Shown piece by piece: positions 17,621-27,980 of a stretch of 64,000 bases of DNA. Position 1 is the first letter of the stretch. Each line of letters begins with the position of its first letter. Both the position numbers and the translations under genes were made by a program. The notes below the pieces were generated by a model. The model was given only the letters and a program-made list of their open reading frames with translations. It was not told where the DNA came from and did no database searches. This DNA is from Thermomicrobium sp. 4228-Ro (lineage in GTDB: Bacteria; Chloroflexota; Chloroflexia; Thermomicrobiales; Thermomicrobiaceae). The stretch spans positions 186,001-250,000 of the forward strand of contig NZ_JAPFQM010000006.1 of the NCBI RefSeq assembly GCF_026241205.1. Reading direction: 5' to 3'.

Positions 17621-19444
17621 GTGGTGCAGCAGCGGACACGCGATGAGGTACCGGTCGAGGAGACATGGAACCTGGCCGACCTGTTCGCGACACCGGACGA
17701 CTGGGAACGCGAACGCGAGGCTTTGTTGCGTGACCTCGCGCAACTCGAAGAGCTGCGCGGTACGCTCGGTGCTGGCCCGAGCCAGGTCCTCAGGGTCCTG
17801 ACGCTCGCCGACGAACTGGACCAACGAGTCAGCAAACTGTACGCGTATGCCTTGCTGGCGCGCGACCAGGACACACGCGATACGGTCGCCGCCGAGCGCT
17901 ACGAACGAGCGGTGCACCTGGGCACGCTGGTGGGACGAGCATCGGCCTGGATCGCGCCCGAACTCCTGGCAACGTACGACGACGACCGGCTCCTCCGTCT
18001 ACCCGAGGAAGAACCCGGCCTCGTCCCCTTCCGACGGCTGTTCGAGCGCTTGGTCCGGGAGCGGCCGCACATCCGATCAGCCGAAGTCGAGGAACTCCTC
18101 GCCGAGACCACGCCGCTCGCTCAAGCACCGAGCACCGCTTTTACCTTGCTCGACAACGCTGATATTCGTTACGGGACCGTGACCGACGTCGATGGCAGCA
18201 CCGTCGAGCTGACGAAGGGTCGCTATCTCGTGCTGCTCGAGCGTCGTGACCGGCGCGTCCGCCAACAGGCGTATGAGGTCTTCAACGCACCGTATCTTGC
18301 TCACCGGCACACGCTCGCAGCGTTGCTCAGCGCAGCGAACCAGCGCGATGTCTTCTATGCCCGAGCACGGCGCTACGAGTCGGCACTCCATGCAGCACTA
18401 CACCCGGACAACATTCCGATCGAGGTCTACACGACACTGATCCAGCTGGTTCGGCAGCATGCGTCTCTCCTGCAGCGCTACCTCGCACTGCGGAAGCGCG
18501 TACTCGGGCTGGAGCGCCTGCGCACGTTCGACCTGTACGTTCCACTGGTCGAACGACCGGAGCGATCGTACAGCTACCAGGAAGCGCGCGATCTCGTCGT
18601 CGCCGCCTTGCAGCCACTCGGTCCTGACTACGTCGAGCCGCTCCGGCAGGGTCTGGCGAGCCGCTGGGTCGACGTGCACGAAACCGTCGGGAAGCGCTCC
18701 GGTGGGTACAGTCTCGGTGTCTACGGGGTGCACCCGTATATTCTGCTGAACTGGAACGGAACTTTGCGCGAGGTCTTCACGCTGGCACACGAAGTCGGGC
18801 ATGCGATGCACTCGTACTTCAGCTCCCGGGAACAACCGCACCCGACGGCTGAATACACGATCTTCGTCGCTGAAGTCGCCTCTACCTTCAACGAGCGGCT
18901 GCTCATGCGCTCCTTGCTCCAACGCGCGACCGATCCACGCGAGCGAGCTGCGCTGGTCAACGATGCGCTGGATACGTTCCGCACCGCTCTGTTCCGGCAA
19001 ACGCTGTTCGCTGAGTTCGAACTGGAGACGCATCGTGCCGTCGAGCGTGGTGCCGGGCTGAGCGCGGACGGTCTCTGCGACCTCTACGGCAGCCTGATCG
19101 CCGACTATTATGGGCCGGACCTGGAACTGGACAACGAGGTGCGGCACGAGTGGAGTCGCGTGCCGCATTTCTACCGGGCGTTTTACGTCTATCAGTACGC
19201 GACCGGCCTGGTGGCAGCGACTGCGCTCGCACGGAGGGTCCTGAGCGGAGACGAGGACGCGCGGCAACGCTACCTCCGGTTCCTGGCCGCAGGATCATCG
19301 AAGGACTCGCTCGACCTGTTGCGCGACGCCGGTGTCGATCTGACGACGCCGGAGCCGTATCTGGCTGCTTTCGCGACGATGGAGCAGGATCTCGCCACCC
19401 TCGAAGAGGCGCTGAGGCGACTCGGGATGCTGCAGCCAGCCTGA
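17621..19444 (+). CDS. pepF: Oligoendopeptidase F (M3 family)
   Basis: A 607-residue zinc oligopeptidase that cuts peptides of about 7-17 residues in the cytoplasm. The family opening WNLADLFATPDDWERE, the middle block KRSGGYSLGVYGVHPYILLNW, and the zinc site H390-E-x-x-H394 (LAHEVGHAMHSYF) with the downstream glutamate in EVASTFNE are all present. The length is typical. The start is a GTG with GGGAGG upstream. It is followed by a short inverted repeat but no T-run before the convergent menG. Confidence 0.95.
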   Translation: MVQQRTRDEVPVEETWNLADLFATPDDWEREREALLRDLAQLEELRGTLGAGPSQVLRVLTLADELDQRVSKLYAYALLARDQDTRDTVAAERYERAVHLGTLVGRASAWIAPELLATYDDDRLLRLPEEEPGLVPFRRLFERLVRERPHIRSAEVEELLAETTPLAQAPSTAFTLLDNADIRYGTVTDVDGSTVELTKGRYLVLLERRDRRVRQQAYEVFNAPYLAHRHTLAALLSAANQRDVFYARARRYESALHAALHPDNIPIEVYTTLIQLVRQHASLLQRYLALRKRVLGLERLRTFDLYVPLVERPERSYSYQEARDLVVAALQPLGPDYVEPLRQGLASRWVDVHETVGKRSGGYSLGVYGVHPYILLNWNGTLREVFTLAHEVGHAMHSYFSSREQPHPTAEYTIFVAEVASTFNERLLMRSLLQRATDPRERAALVNDALDTFRTALFRQTLFAEFELETHRAVERGAGLSADGLCDLYGSLIADYYGPDLELDNEVRHEWSRVPHFYRAFYVYQYATGLVAATALARRVLSGDEDARQRYLRFLAAGSSKDSLDLLRDAGVDLTTPEPYLAAFATMEQDLATLEEALRRLGMLQPA

Positions 19445-19525
19445 GGAGGGTCGTGCGACCCGTCAGGAAGGAGTGCAGTTCGCCGACCGCTTGTGCTAGC
19501 AGCGCACGCCGAGTCGCTGGGTCGT

Positions 19526-20299
19526 TCAGTGGCACGCGACTCCCGTCGACCCCGGTGCAGCTCGCACCGCATCACTCGCGGGCTGGCTACTCTCGGCGCG
19601 CACCGCGATATGGAGCGCCACGGTACCGGCCATGAGTTTCCGGACCTGCACGGAAGCGAAACCGGCTGCTCGCAGGAGCGCCGCAAGCTCCCACGCCGTG
19701 GGGAAGGCTGCTGTCGAGCGTGGGAGATAGCTGTACGCCGCCCGGTCACCACTGACCAGGCCACCGAGCCAGGGGACGAAGCGGTCGAAATAGAGTCGAA
19801 GCAGGGGCGCGAGCGGTCCCTGGAAGGGCGTCGTCTCCAGAATCACCAGTACCCCGCCGGGGCGTACGACGCGGGCGAGTTCGTGGATCGCTGCCTCGTA
19901 ATCAGGGAGATTGCGCAACCCGAAGCCGATCGTACAGGCATCGACCGAGGCATCGCGGAACGGGAGGCGCATCGCGTCCCCGCAGAGGAGCGTGACCCGA
20001 TCGATACCAGACGCGGAGCGCTTGCGAGCGGCATGCCGGAGCATCGTCCGACTGAAGTCGAGCGCGACGACGCGCCCAGCACCCTGCGCAGCGAGCTCGA
20101 AGGCAAGGTCCCCGGTACCCGTCGCGACATCGAGCACGACTGCTGGCTGGTGGGCGAGGGCGGCACGGGCGGCTGCCCGGCGCCAGGTCACGTCGCGGCC
20201 GAGCGTCATGAGCCGGTTCATCACGTCGTAGCGCGGGGCGATCCGGTCGAACATACGCCGGACTTCAGCCGGCGGTTGCAACGCGCCACGGGGAGCCAT
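19526..20299 (-). CDS. menG: Demethylmenaquinone methyltransferase (UbiE/MenG)
   Basis: A 257-residue SAM-dependent methyltransferase for the last step of menaquinone synthesis. Seen: FDRIAPRYDVMNRLMTLGRD at the start, SAM motif VLDVATGTGDLAFELA, GDAMRLPF, and the family signature GFGLRNLPDYEAAIHELARVVRPGG. A C-terminal tail of about 25 residues beyond the usual end is rich in Ala/Ser and probably disordered. It ends 28 bases from the PEBP lipoprotein gene on the same strand. Confidence 0.93.
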   Translation of the reverse strand: MAPRGALQPPAEVRRMFDRIAPRYDVMNRLMTLGRDVTWRRAAARAALAHQPAVVLDVATGTGDLAFELAAQGAGRVVALDFSRTMLRHAARKRSASGIDRVTLLCGDAMRLPFRDASVDACTIGFGLRNLPDYEAAIHELARVVRPGGVLVILETTPFQGPLAPLLRLYFDRFVPWLGGLVSGDRAAYSYLPRSTAAFPTAWELAALLRAAGFASVQVRKLMAGTVALHIAVRAESSQPASDAVRAAPGSTGVACH

Positions 20300-20326
20300 G
20301 CCGTCTCCTTTCCCCTGGGGGCAATG

Positions 20327-20941
20327 CTAGCGTAGCGGATCGCGACTGTAAGTGCCGACGAGTTCACCGATGGCCAGAACATGCCCTTCGAGGGCACGCA
20401 GGACGTCGTTCCGCCATGCTCCGGGCGGGAGACCGGTCGGACGATCGAGCGCGTACAGCCGGAACACGTACCGGTGCGGTCGACCAGGCGGTGGACACGG
20501 TCCGCGGTAGCCGAGCGTTCCGAAGTCATTCCGGCCCTGTCGCGCTCCGCTGTTCAGTGTTCCGTCAGGCGGCACAGCCGGCGGGAGAGAGCGTGTTGCC
20601 GCGGGGAGGTCGTAGAGGAGCCAGTGGGTGAAGATCCCACCGGGAGCATCGGGATCCTCGACGACCAGGACGAAGGCAGTAGTTCCGACCGGTGGATCGG
20701 ACCAGCTCAGGGGAGGAGATCCATCGGCACCATCGCACGTGTATTCGGCAGGGATGGTACCGCCTGACACGAACGCCGAACTGCTCAGACGCATCCTGGC
20801 CGCTGGCAACGAGGTCGTCGGGCTCGCCTCGGTGACGGTACAGCCGAACCCAAGCGTCGCACCGATCAGCGCACTCGCAAGCAACATTCGGAACCACTGC
20901 GAATACCGACGGAAGCGGGTGCGAGGGAAACGACGTTCCAT
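20327..20941 (-). CDS. YbhB/YbcL family (PEBP-like) lipoprotein
   Basis: 204 residues with an arginine-rich N terminus, a hydrophobic segment and the lipobox GFGC (C34), then a phosphatidylethanolamine-binding-protein fold. Seen are the ligand-site motifs DGADGSPPLSW, VEDPDAPGGIFTHWLLYDLP and YRGPCPPPGRPHRYVFRLYAL. The function of bacterial members is not settled; binding a phosphorylated lipid or small anion at the outer face of the membrane is plausible. Confidence 0.87.
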   Translation of the reverse strand: MERRFPRTRFRRYSQWFRMLLASALIGATLGFGCTVTEASPTTSLPAARMRLSSSAFVSGGTIPAEYTCDGADGSPPLSWSDPPVGTTAFVLVVEDPDAPGGIFTHWLLYDLPAATRSLPPAVPPDGTLNSGARQGRNDFGTLGYRGPCPPPGRPHRYVFRLYALDRPTGLPPGAWRNDVLRALEGHVLAIGELVGTYSRDPLR

Positions 20942-21141
20942 GGCTCATCCGGGTGGACACATCCGACGGGCGTACCACTTTTGAGGGTACTGCACGGGCC
21001 GAAGAACGACAGCGTTCGTCCCCGGCGGGCTACGCAGCTGAGGCACCTGAACGAACTCCGCACAGCAGTGGATTCCGGCGACCGAGCCACAGTAGACTCC
21101 GAGAGTACACTCCGGCAGTCGGGTTACCCCGAGGAGGAGCG

Positions 21142-21723
21142 ATGGAAGCCCAGCAGCAATCACGGAGCGTGATTCACCGGCATCCGGAGCGCGCGGTGCC
21201 GGACGAAGCGGCGGAGATTCTCGCCGCGGGGATGGTCGCGCATGTCGGCTTCTGCGGGGACGGGCAACCGTTCGTCATTCCGATGTCGTACCACTATGAC
21301 CCGCGGCGACCGGACCGGTTGTATCTCCACGGCGCGCGGGAGGGCCGCTTGTTGCAGCTGCTCGCCGCTGGTGCACCGGTGTGCATCGCGGTGACCCTGG
21401 TCGATGGACTGGTTTACTCGCGGAGTGCCTTCAACCACTCGATGAACTACCGCAGCGTCGTGTGCTTCGGTCGGGCCAAGGTCATCGAGAACGAAGCTGA
21501 CCAGCGGACGATCTTCGAGGCGATGACGGAACGGTACTTTCCCGGGCGCCGCGTTGGGGTCGACTATCAGCCAGCGACGGCACAGCAACTCGCGGCAACG
21601 CTGCTCGTCGAGGTCGCGATCGAGGAGTGGAGCGCCAAGGCTCGCCGTGGCGGGCCGAGGGGTCCTTACGATGCCGATCCGACGGCGCCAGGCACGGCCG
21701 GTGTCGTGCCCCTGAAGGGGTAA
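21142..21723 (+). CDS. Pyridoxamine 5'-phosphate oxidase-like flavin-binding protein
   Basis: A 193-residue split-barrel protein of the PPOX superfamily (flavin-nucleotide-binding, NimA-like branch). Motifs: GMVAHVGFCGDGQPFVIPMSY, LYLHGAREGRLLQLL, VYSRSAFNHSMNYRSVVCFGRA and FPGRR. This family binds FMN or F420; since the organism makes F420, either is possible. The ATG at 21142 follows GAGGAGGAGC; an upstream open extension is not coding-like. Confidence 0.87.
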   Translation: MEAQQQSRSVIHRHPERAVPDEAAEILAAGMVAHVGFCGDGQPFVIPMSYHYDPRRPDRLYLHGAREGRLLQLLAAGAPVCIAVTLVDGLVYSRSAFNHSMNYRSVVCFGRAKVIENEADQRTIFEAMTERYFPGRRVGVDYQPATAQQLAATLLVEVAIEEWSAKARRGGPRGPYDADPTAPGTAGVVPLKG

Positions 21724-21748
21724 CGTGCACGGACGACATGACGTGCCC

Positions 21749-22153
21749 TTACTCCTCCAGCGGCTGACGACCGCGAAACCCGGCATCGAGTTCATGCCAG
21801 AAGGCGACCGTCGGCTCGTCGACCTTCCAGCACAGGTAGACTTCACGCCCGTCACGCAGGCTCGGGAAGTCGACCAATCCCATGTCCAGGTCCTTGACTT
21901 CCACACCGAGCTCGTGCACGGCCCGGACCTTTTCGCGAATCGAGCGCACGAGCGCGGCGATGCGCTCCTCGTGCGCCTGGAGCTTTTGCGCGCTGCCATT
22001 GAGAAAGGCGAGGGGAGCGATCCGCCGCAACTCGTTCAGCTCGCGATCGAGTTCGCGCTTCTCGGTCTGCAGCGCGACGAGGATGCCGCGCAACCGTGGG
22101 ACGAGGGCACGGGCTTCTGCGACCGTGAAGTAGCGCCGGTTCCGCCGTTCCAT
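21749..22153 (-). CDS. DUF2203 family protein
   Basis: A 134-residue protein, recognisable as DUF2203 from RRYFTVAEARALVPRLRGIL, a long helical middle (35-100, likely coiled coil) and the ending VKDLDMGLVDFPSLRDGREVYLCWK followed by EPTVAFWHELDAGFRGRQPL. The role is unknown. The start at 22153 removes a non-conserved extension. It is convergent with the PPOX gene. Confidence 0.85.
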   Translation of the reverse strand: MERRNRRYFTVAEARALVPRLRGILVALQTEKRELDRELNELRRIAPLAFLNGSAQKLQAHEERIAALVRSIREKVRAVHELGVEVKDLDMGLVDFPSLRDGREVYLCWKVDEPTVAFWHELDAGFRGRQPLEE

Positions 22154-22299
22154 GATCGGGCTCCCCCGAGCTGCCAGGCGGCTGGCCTGCGTCGTGATGA
22201 CAGAACCTGCGCGCGAAAGAACGAGAACGCTCGCCGGTGCCGCCCGGCCGGGCAGTGAGTTTATCATCGAGCGGGCGTCGCGGCGCTCGGGGGAATTCG

Positions 22300-23220
22300 G
22301 TGGCACGACTCTCGACCATGCGAGAAGCGAAGGCTAAGCGTGGAGCTGTGGTAGGCCACGTCCTGCTGGCGACGACAGCCGTCTTGTGGGGTTCCTCGTA
22401 CATCAGCACGCGGCTCATCGTCGGTGAGGTACCACCGCTCCTCCTCGGCTTCCTGCGTGGGCTGCTCGCCGTTCTCGTCCTCGGTCTGATGGCGCGATGG
22501 AGCGGGGTGCCGCTGCGCATGCGGTGGTACGACTGGCTCCCGCTCGCCGGGCTCGGTGCGCTCGGGGTCGGGTATTTCTACCTGGGACTCAACCTCGCCC
22601 TCCAGTGGACGACGGCAGTGACCGCATCGCTCCTGAGCCTTCCGTATCCAGCCTTGACCGCGCTCGCCGCCTGGCTGTTCCTGCGCGAACCGCTGGATTT
22701 CCTCCAGGTGGCGGGTATCGCGCTCGCCGGTGCCGGCGCGACCTGGCTGACGCTCGAGTCAGCCCAGGACACGGTGGGTGGCGCTTGGCTCGGCAACCTC
22801 CTGGCCCTCTCGATCACGGTCGCCTGGACGGTCTATACGCTCCTCGGGCGGCGCATCCTGCCGAGATGGTCGCCGCTGGCGGCGACGTTCCACGTGATGC
22901 TGGCGGGCACGCTGCTGCTCGGTCTCGGCGCTGGACTGGAGTACCTGAGCGGCGCACACCCTGTCTGGACCGGGCGGGCGATCCTGCTCACGCTCTACCT
23001 CGGGATCGTCTGCACCGGCATCGGTTACGCCTTCTGGAACAGTGGGTTGCGACTGGTCCCTGCAGCGGCAGCGAGCGCGTACATGTACCTGCAGCCGGTC
23101 ACCGTACTGGTGCTGGCGATACCGGTGCTGGGTGAACGTCCATCGCTCACCACGCTCGTAGCCGGTGCGCTCGTGCTGACCGGTACCGCATTAGCAGCCC
23201 GGCGAAGCGGCCAGGATTGA
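22300..23220 (+). CDS. DMT-superfamily transporter (EamA)
   Basis: About 306 residues with ten predicted transmembrane helices arranged as two EamA repeats (residues about 20-150 and 165-300). The repeat ends FFYLGLNLALQWTTAVTASLLSL-like in half 1 (YFYLGLNLALQ) and YAFWNSGLRLVPAAAASAYMYL-like in half 2 are diagnostic. Likely an exporter of amino acids or other metabolites. GGGGGA lies 5 bases before the GTG at 22300; the ATG at 22318 is an alternative with no visible ribosome site. Confidence 0.87.
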   Translation: MARLSTMREAKAKRGAVVGHVLLATTAVLWGSSYISTRLIVGEVPPLLLGFLRGLLAVLVLGLMARWSGVPLRMRWYDWLPLAGLGALGVGYFYLGLNLALQWTTAVTASLLSLPYPALTALAAWLFLREPLDFLQVAGIALAGAGATWLTLESAQDTVGGAWLGNLLALSITVAWTVYTLLGRRILPRWSPLAATFHVMLAGTLLLGLGAGLEYLSGAHPVWTGRAILLTLYLGIVCTGIGYAFWNSGLRLVPAAAASAYMYLQPVTVLVLAIPVLGERPSLTTLVAGALVLTGTALAARRSGQD

Positions 23221-24309
<1,089 letters not shown>

Positions 24310-24567
24310 CGCCGCTTCAACCGAGTCTGGCGACCGGAACGGCGCGCCTGCCGGGTAGGAGCGATCCGTGCTCGGCTCGGTCTCTGCGCACGGTGGGGAG
24401 GAGCATCAGCGAGGGGTCGACACCCTCTGGTGCGGCGATGGAGTCGGCTGAGACGGTGACACCTCCTCGAGATCCGGTCAGAACCGGAACGGTACATCCC
24501 GAGTCGAGCGAGGAGCGCCGGAGATCGCCTCGCTGGGTACCGTCCGGTGACGGGAGGCATTCCGACC

Positions 24568-25480
24568 ATGACCGTGGACTGGGAACACCGAGTGCGAGCA
24601 CCGCTCCGCTTCGCCCGTCTCGTATCGGCATATCTACCGCTCGGACTCGCGAACTGGCTCATCCGGCTGGGAGGCGCGCCGGGCCAAGCTGCCAGCGGAT
24701 ATCCAGCGCAGCACGGTACGAGCTGACAGCGTCCCCTGCGAGTGGCTGATCCCCACGGACGCTCCTGCCGATCGCGCACTCTTGTACCTGCACGGTGGGG
24801 GGTTGGTCTTCAGGCTGAGCGCACAGCATCTCGCGATGGTGAGCGAACTGGCCCTGCACCTGGGAATCCGAGCGCTGCTCCCGGAGTACCGGCTGGCGCC
24901 GCGCCATCCCTGGCCGGCAGCCTCGGAGGGCTGCCTGCTCGCCTACCGGTGGCTGCTGTGCCAGGGTTCTCCGGCGCACCGGATCGTGGTCGCCGGGGAT
25001 TCGGCTGGGGGCAATCTGGCGATCGCACTGGCGATGGCGCTGCGCGATGCAGGAGACCCGCTTCCGGCAGCACGCGCGTGCTCGTCGCCGGTCGGGGACC
25101 TTTCCAGTACCGAGGAGCGCGGGCTGGCCTTCGTCGACCCGGTCTTGCATCCGCAGGCGATCCGGCGGTTCGATCGCGCGTCTCTCGATGAGCACGACGC
25201 ACGCCAGCCGCTCATCTCGCCGGTGTATGGCGACTGGCATGGTCTGCCACCGCTGTTGATCCATGCGGGCGAGGACGAACTCCTGCGCGAGGATGCCGAG
25301 CGACTGGCCCAGACAGCACAGCAGGCTGGCGTCGAGGTCGAACTCGCGATCTACCCACGAATGTGGCATGTCTGGCAACTGAACCGGGAGCTGCCGCAGG
25401 CACGCGACTCGCTCGACAAGGTCGCGCGATTCTTCCGCAAGGACCTCGAGGCAGAACGCGCAACGAGGGTAACCAGCTAG
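24568..25480 (+). pseudogene. Alpha/beta hydrolase (HSL/acetyl-esterase family), frameshifted
   Basis: The start ATG at 24568 has GGGAGG upstream and opens with VDWEHRVRAPLRFARLVSAY, a normal N terminus for this esterase family, but the frame stops at about 24726. The rest of the enzyme (oxyanion HGGG in LYLHGGGLVF, nucleophile GDSAGG, the aspartate in HAGEDELLREDA, the histidine in MWHVWQ) is in the +1 frame and continues coherently upstream through RAKLPADIQRSTVRADSV. The two halves join near 24665-24690, so one base is extra or two are missing. It could be a true mutation or a sequencing error. The end overlaps the helicase gene by 4 bases. Confidence 0.8.
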
Positions 25481-27669
25481 AAAGGCAAGTCAGGAACCGC
25501 CGAGTCGGACTCACCAGCTTCGGGCAGCTCGACGAAGCGAATGTCCCAGACGTCCGATTCGAGCCCAGCCAGGAGCGCACTCCGCCCGAACGCGGGCCGG
25601 AGGACGACGAGCGCGTGCGTCGCGCGGCTCATCGCGACGGCTGCAGCTCGCCGCCAGAGGCGGACCGATTCCTCGACCTCCTCGATCGGTGGATCGGAGA
25701 AGCTGGCCGGCGGAGGCTCCCAATCGGGAACGAGGAGGAATACTGCTGGGAACTCCAGTCCCTTGGCATTGTGCCAGGTGAGGATCTTGACAGCGGCATG
25801 AGCGGAGAGCTGTTGGCCGTGCCCGACGCGCTCACTCGGGATCTGCGCGTCCCGGAGGGCCGTCTCGACCTCGCTCGCGTCCTGGTTACGCGGCACCAGC
25901 ACCGCGCAGGAATCCCACGGGAGGCGCTGTTCCTGTCGGAGACGACGGAGTTCCTGGGGTAGGAGCGTCTTCCACGTTTCCCAGCGGGCCAGCGAGAGGA
26001 CGAGCGGTCGGCCGCGACCGCTCCGCTTCCGGTCGAGCGGCGGTTCGGTTCGGGTGCTGCTCTCCGGCAAGGCGTGCCGGTAGGCGCGGACAGCAACCGC
26101 GATTTCCGGCGGGCAGCGGTGACCGGTGCGTAAGGTGAGTCGCGCGACCTCGTACCGCGCGTTGCCGTTCGCAGCGTCGCCACGCTCGAGTTCCTGCACG
26201 ATGAGTTGCCAGCCGAAGCACCGCGAGTAGATCGACTGTTCCTCGTCCCCGACGAGCAAGAAGCGGCGGGGATCGAGACACAAGGCCTGGAGGAATCGGA
26301 TGGCGACGGGGCTGAGATCCTGCACTTCGTCGACCACGACCGCGTGATAGCGCCGCACCTCCGGATCGCTCCGGGCACGGTCGAGCGCGAGCTGGCGGAG
26401 TTCTTCATGCAGGAACAGATTTTCAGCGCGCAGTAGATCGGTCAAGGTCTCGTACAACACCCAGATCGCCTCACGCTGGGCACGCTGGAGTGGCCGGCGC
26501 CGACCGGTGCGGTCGGCATCGAGATACTCTTCCAGGCGCGTCAGACCGCGCCCGACGATCACTTCCGTGATCTCGCTCAAGAGGTACTCGGCGGTTATGC
26601 CCCGGAGGCTAGCAGCAAGACGCCGGTCGCGCTGCGGGTCAGGACTCAGCGGGCGCTCGAACGCCTGGACGCGCGCCGACTGCACCCACGGACGGGCTTG
26701 CAGGTCACGCAGCACGTTCGCCTGGGGGATATCAGGGCACAGCTCGGTGACGAGGGCATCGAGTGTCTTGACGTCGGTGCGGAACCGCGTCCCTGGCGAG
26801 AGGCTCGAGAGGATCACGTGCCTGGCGAACTCGGCAAGGGTGCGCGTGAACGTGACGAAAAGAAACCGCCCCTCGGCATCGCCGAGCTTGCGAGCGAACT
26901 CCTCGAGTGCGCGGATGGCGACCAGTGTCTTTCCGGTACCAGCGCCACCGGTCACGACGAACGGTCCCTCCCGTGTCGCGATCGCCTGGAGCACCTCGCA
27001 CTGGGAATCGTCCAGTACCAGTTCGAGCCGTGTGCGTCCAGCGAGAAGATCCTGAACCGAGCACGATGCATCGAAGAGGTAGGTCGCCTCGTCGAGCACC
27101 TCATCGAGTTCGACCCCGCACGCCAGGTCGAGCACACGGCGGGTGAGTCGTTCGTTCGGGAGGCGCTCCGCGATCTCGAGCAACTCGTCCTCCGTGCGGC
27201 ACGCGAGCAAGGCGTCGTGGAACTCGGGCGGCACGCCGAGCCGTTCCAGCTCGGGTTTCGTGAAGGGACGCTGCAAGGGACGCGCCGGTGGCTCGGCCGG
27301 GCTCTCGTTCTCGGGGGCTGGAGCAGCCTGCTGCAACGCGAGGTCCTCATCGTGCGGCTCTGTCACCAGGATGTGCCCCTTGCCGAGCGGCAACGCATCC
27401 TGACGGTAGGCGTCCTTCCGGTGCTCGATGCCGAGCAAGATGACGAGACACTCCGGATCGATCCGGTAGAAGACCCGGTAGTCGTTCACCCGCCAGCGAT
27501 AGACATCGGGATACTGCTCCAGCCGCACTTTGTTGTTCGTGCCGTCGGGATGCGGATCGGCACGGAGTTCGGGCAACCGCCGCCAGATGAGCTCCTGAAT
27601 TTTCCGGGGAAGACCGACGAGCGAACGCCCGAACGACTCGGTCATGGCGAGGCGGTACTGTTCGCACAT
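25477..27669 (-). CDS. UvrD/Rep-type helicase with an N-terminal RelE/ParE-like domain
   Basis: A 730-residue fusion. Residues 1-92 match a RelE-family toxin fold (FGRSLVGLPRKIQELIWRRL, then RWRVNDYRVFYRID and GIEHRKDAYR). A Pro/Ala-rich linker (100-135) follows. From about 215 comes a superfamily 1 helicase: Q-motif-like DDSQCEVL, Walker A G241-T248 (GGAGTGKT), Walker B D447-E448-VQ-D451, QSIYSR, and a late WHNAKGLEF with AMSRATHAL. GGAGG six bases before the ATG fixes the start, so the RelE part is translated as one protein. No antitoxin gene adjoins it. Role unknown; nucleic-acid processing or defence is conceivable. Confidence 0.87.
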   Translation of the reverse strand: MCEQYRLAMTESFGRSLVGLPRKIQELIWRRLPELRADPHPDGTNNKVRLEQYPDVYRWRVNDYRVFYRIDPECLVILLGIEHRKDAYRQDALPLGKGHILVTEPHDEDLALQQAAPAPENESPAEPPARPLQRPFTKPELERLGVPPEFHDALLACRTEDELLEIAERLPNERLTRRVLDLACGVELDEVLDEATYLFDASCSVQDLLAGRTRLELVLDDSQCEVLQAIATREGPFVVTGGAGTGKTLVAIRALEEFARKLGDAEGRFLFVTFTRTLAEFARHVILSSLSPGTRFRTDVKTLDALVTELCPDIPQANVLRDLQARPWVQSARVQAFERPLSPDPQRDRRLAASLRGITAEYLLSEITEVIVGRGLTRLEEYLDADRTGRRRPLQRAQREAIWVLYETLTDLLRAENLFLHEELRQLALDRARSDPEVRRYHAVVVDEVQDLSPVAIRFLQALCLDPRRFLLVGDEEQSIYSRCFGWQLIVQELERGDAANGNARYEVARLTLRTGHRCPPEIAVAVRAYRHALPESSTRTEPPLDRKRSGRGRPLVLSLARWETWKTLLPQELRRLRQEQRLPWDSCAVLVPRNQDASEVETALRDAQIPSERVGHGQQLSAHAAVKILTWHNAKGLEFPAVFLLVPDWEPPPASFSDPPIEEVEESVRLWRRAAAVAMSRATHALVVLRPAFGRSALLAGLESDVWDIRFVELPEAGESDSAVPDLPF

Positions 27670-27980
27670 GCGACGCCTCCGGGGGTCGGTTGCGCACTGC
27701 GTGCATCACCGGTCAGTTTCTCGATACGAACGTGCTTTGTCAACTGTCCGGCGTGATCCGTTTCGTCCACGACCGAGGCTGTCCGCTGCGGCAGAGCGGG
27801 CGTACAGTGGCAGCGACGGGATGGCGAGGTCGAGCCCAGCGGGACGGAACCGGTCTGACAGGGGAGCAGGAGGGTACTGCTCGCCGAGGCGGCGACCGTG
27901 CGTCCGGGTGGGAGAACCGTCCACTGAGGGGGACAGACTTTCATCCAGGGAAATCGCGGCGACGGCAGCAGGCAGGTGGT
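27670..27980. other. Gap upstream of the helicase gene
   Basis: 311 bases between two leftward genes. Read leftward, a consensus TTGACA (27738-27743) sits 68 bases before the helicase start but has no good -10 box at the right distance, so I call it only a possible promoter element. Short open frames here show no family and poor codon use. Nothing else is seen. Confidence 0.4.
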
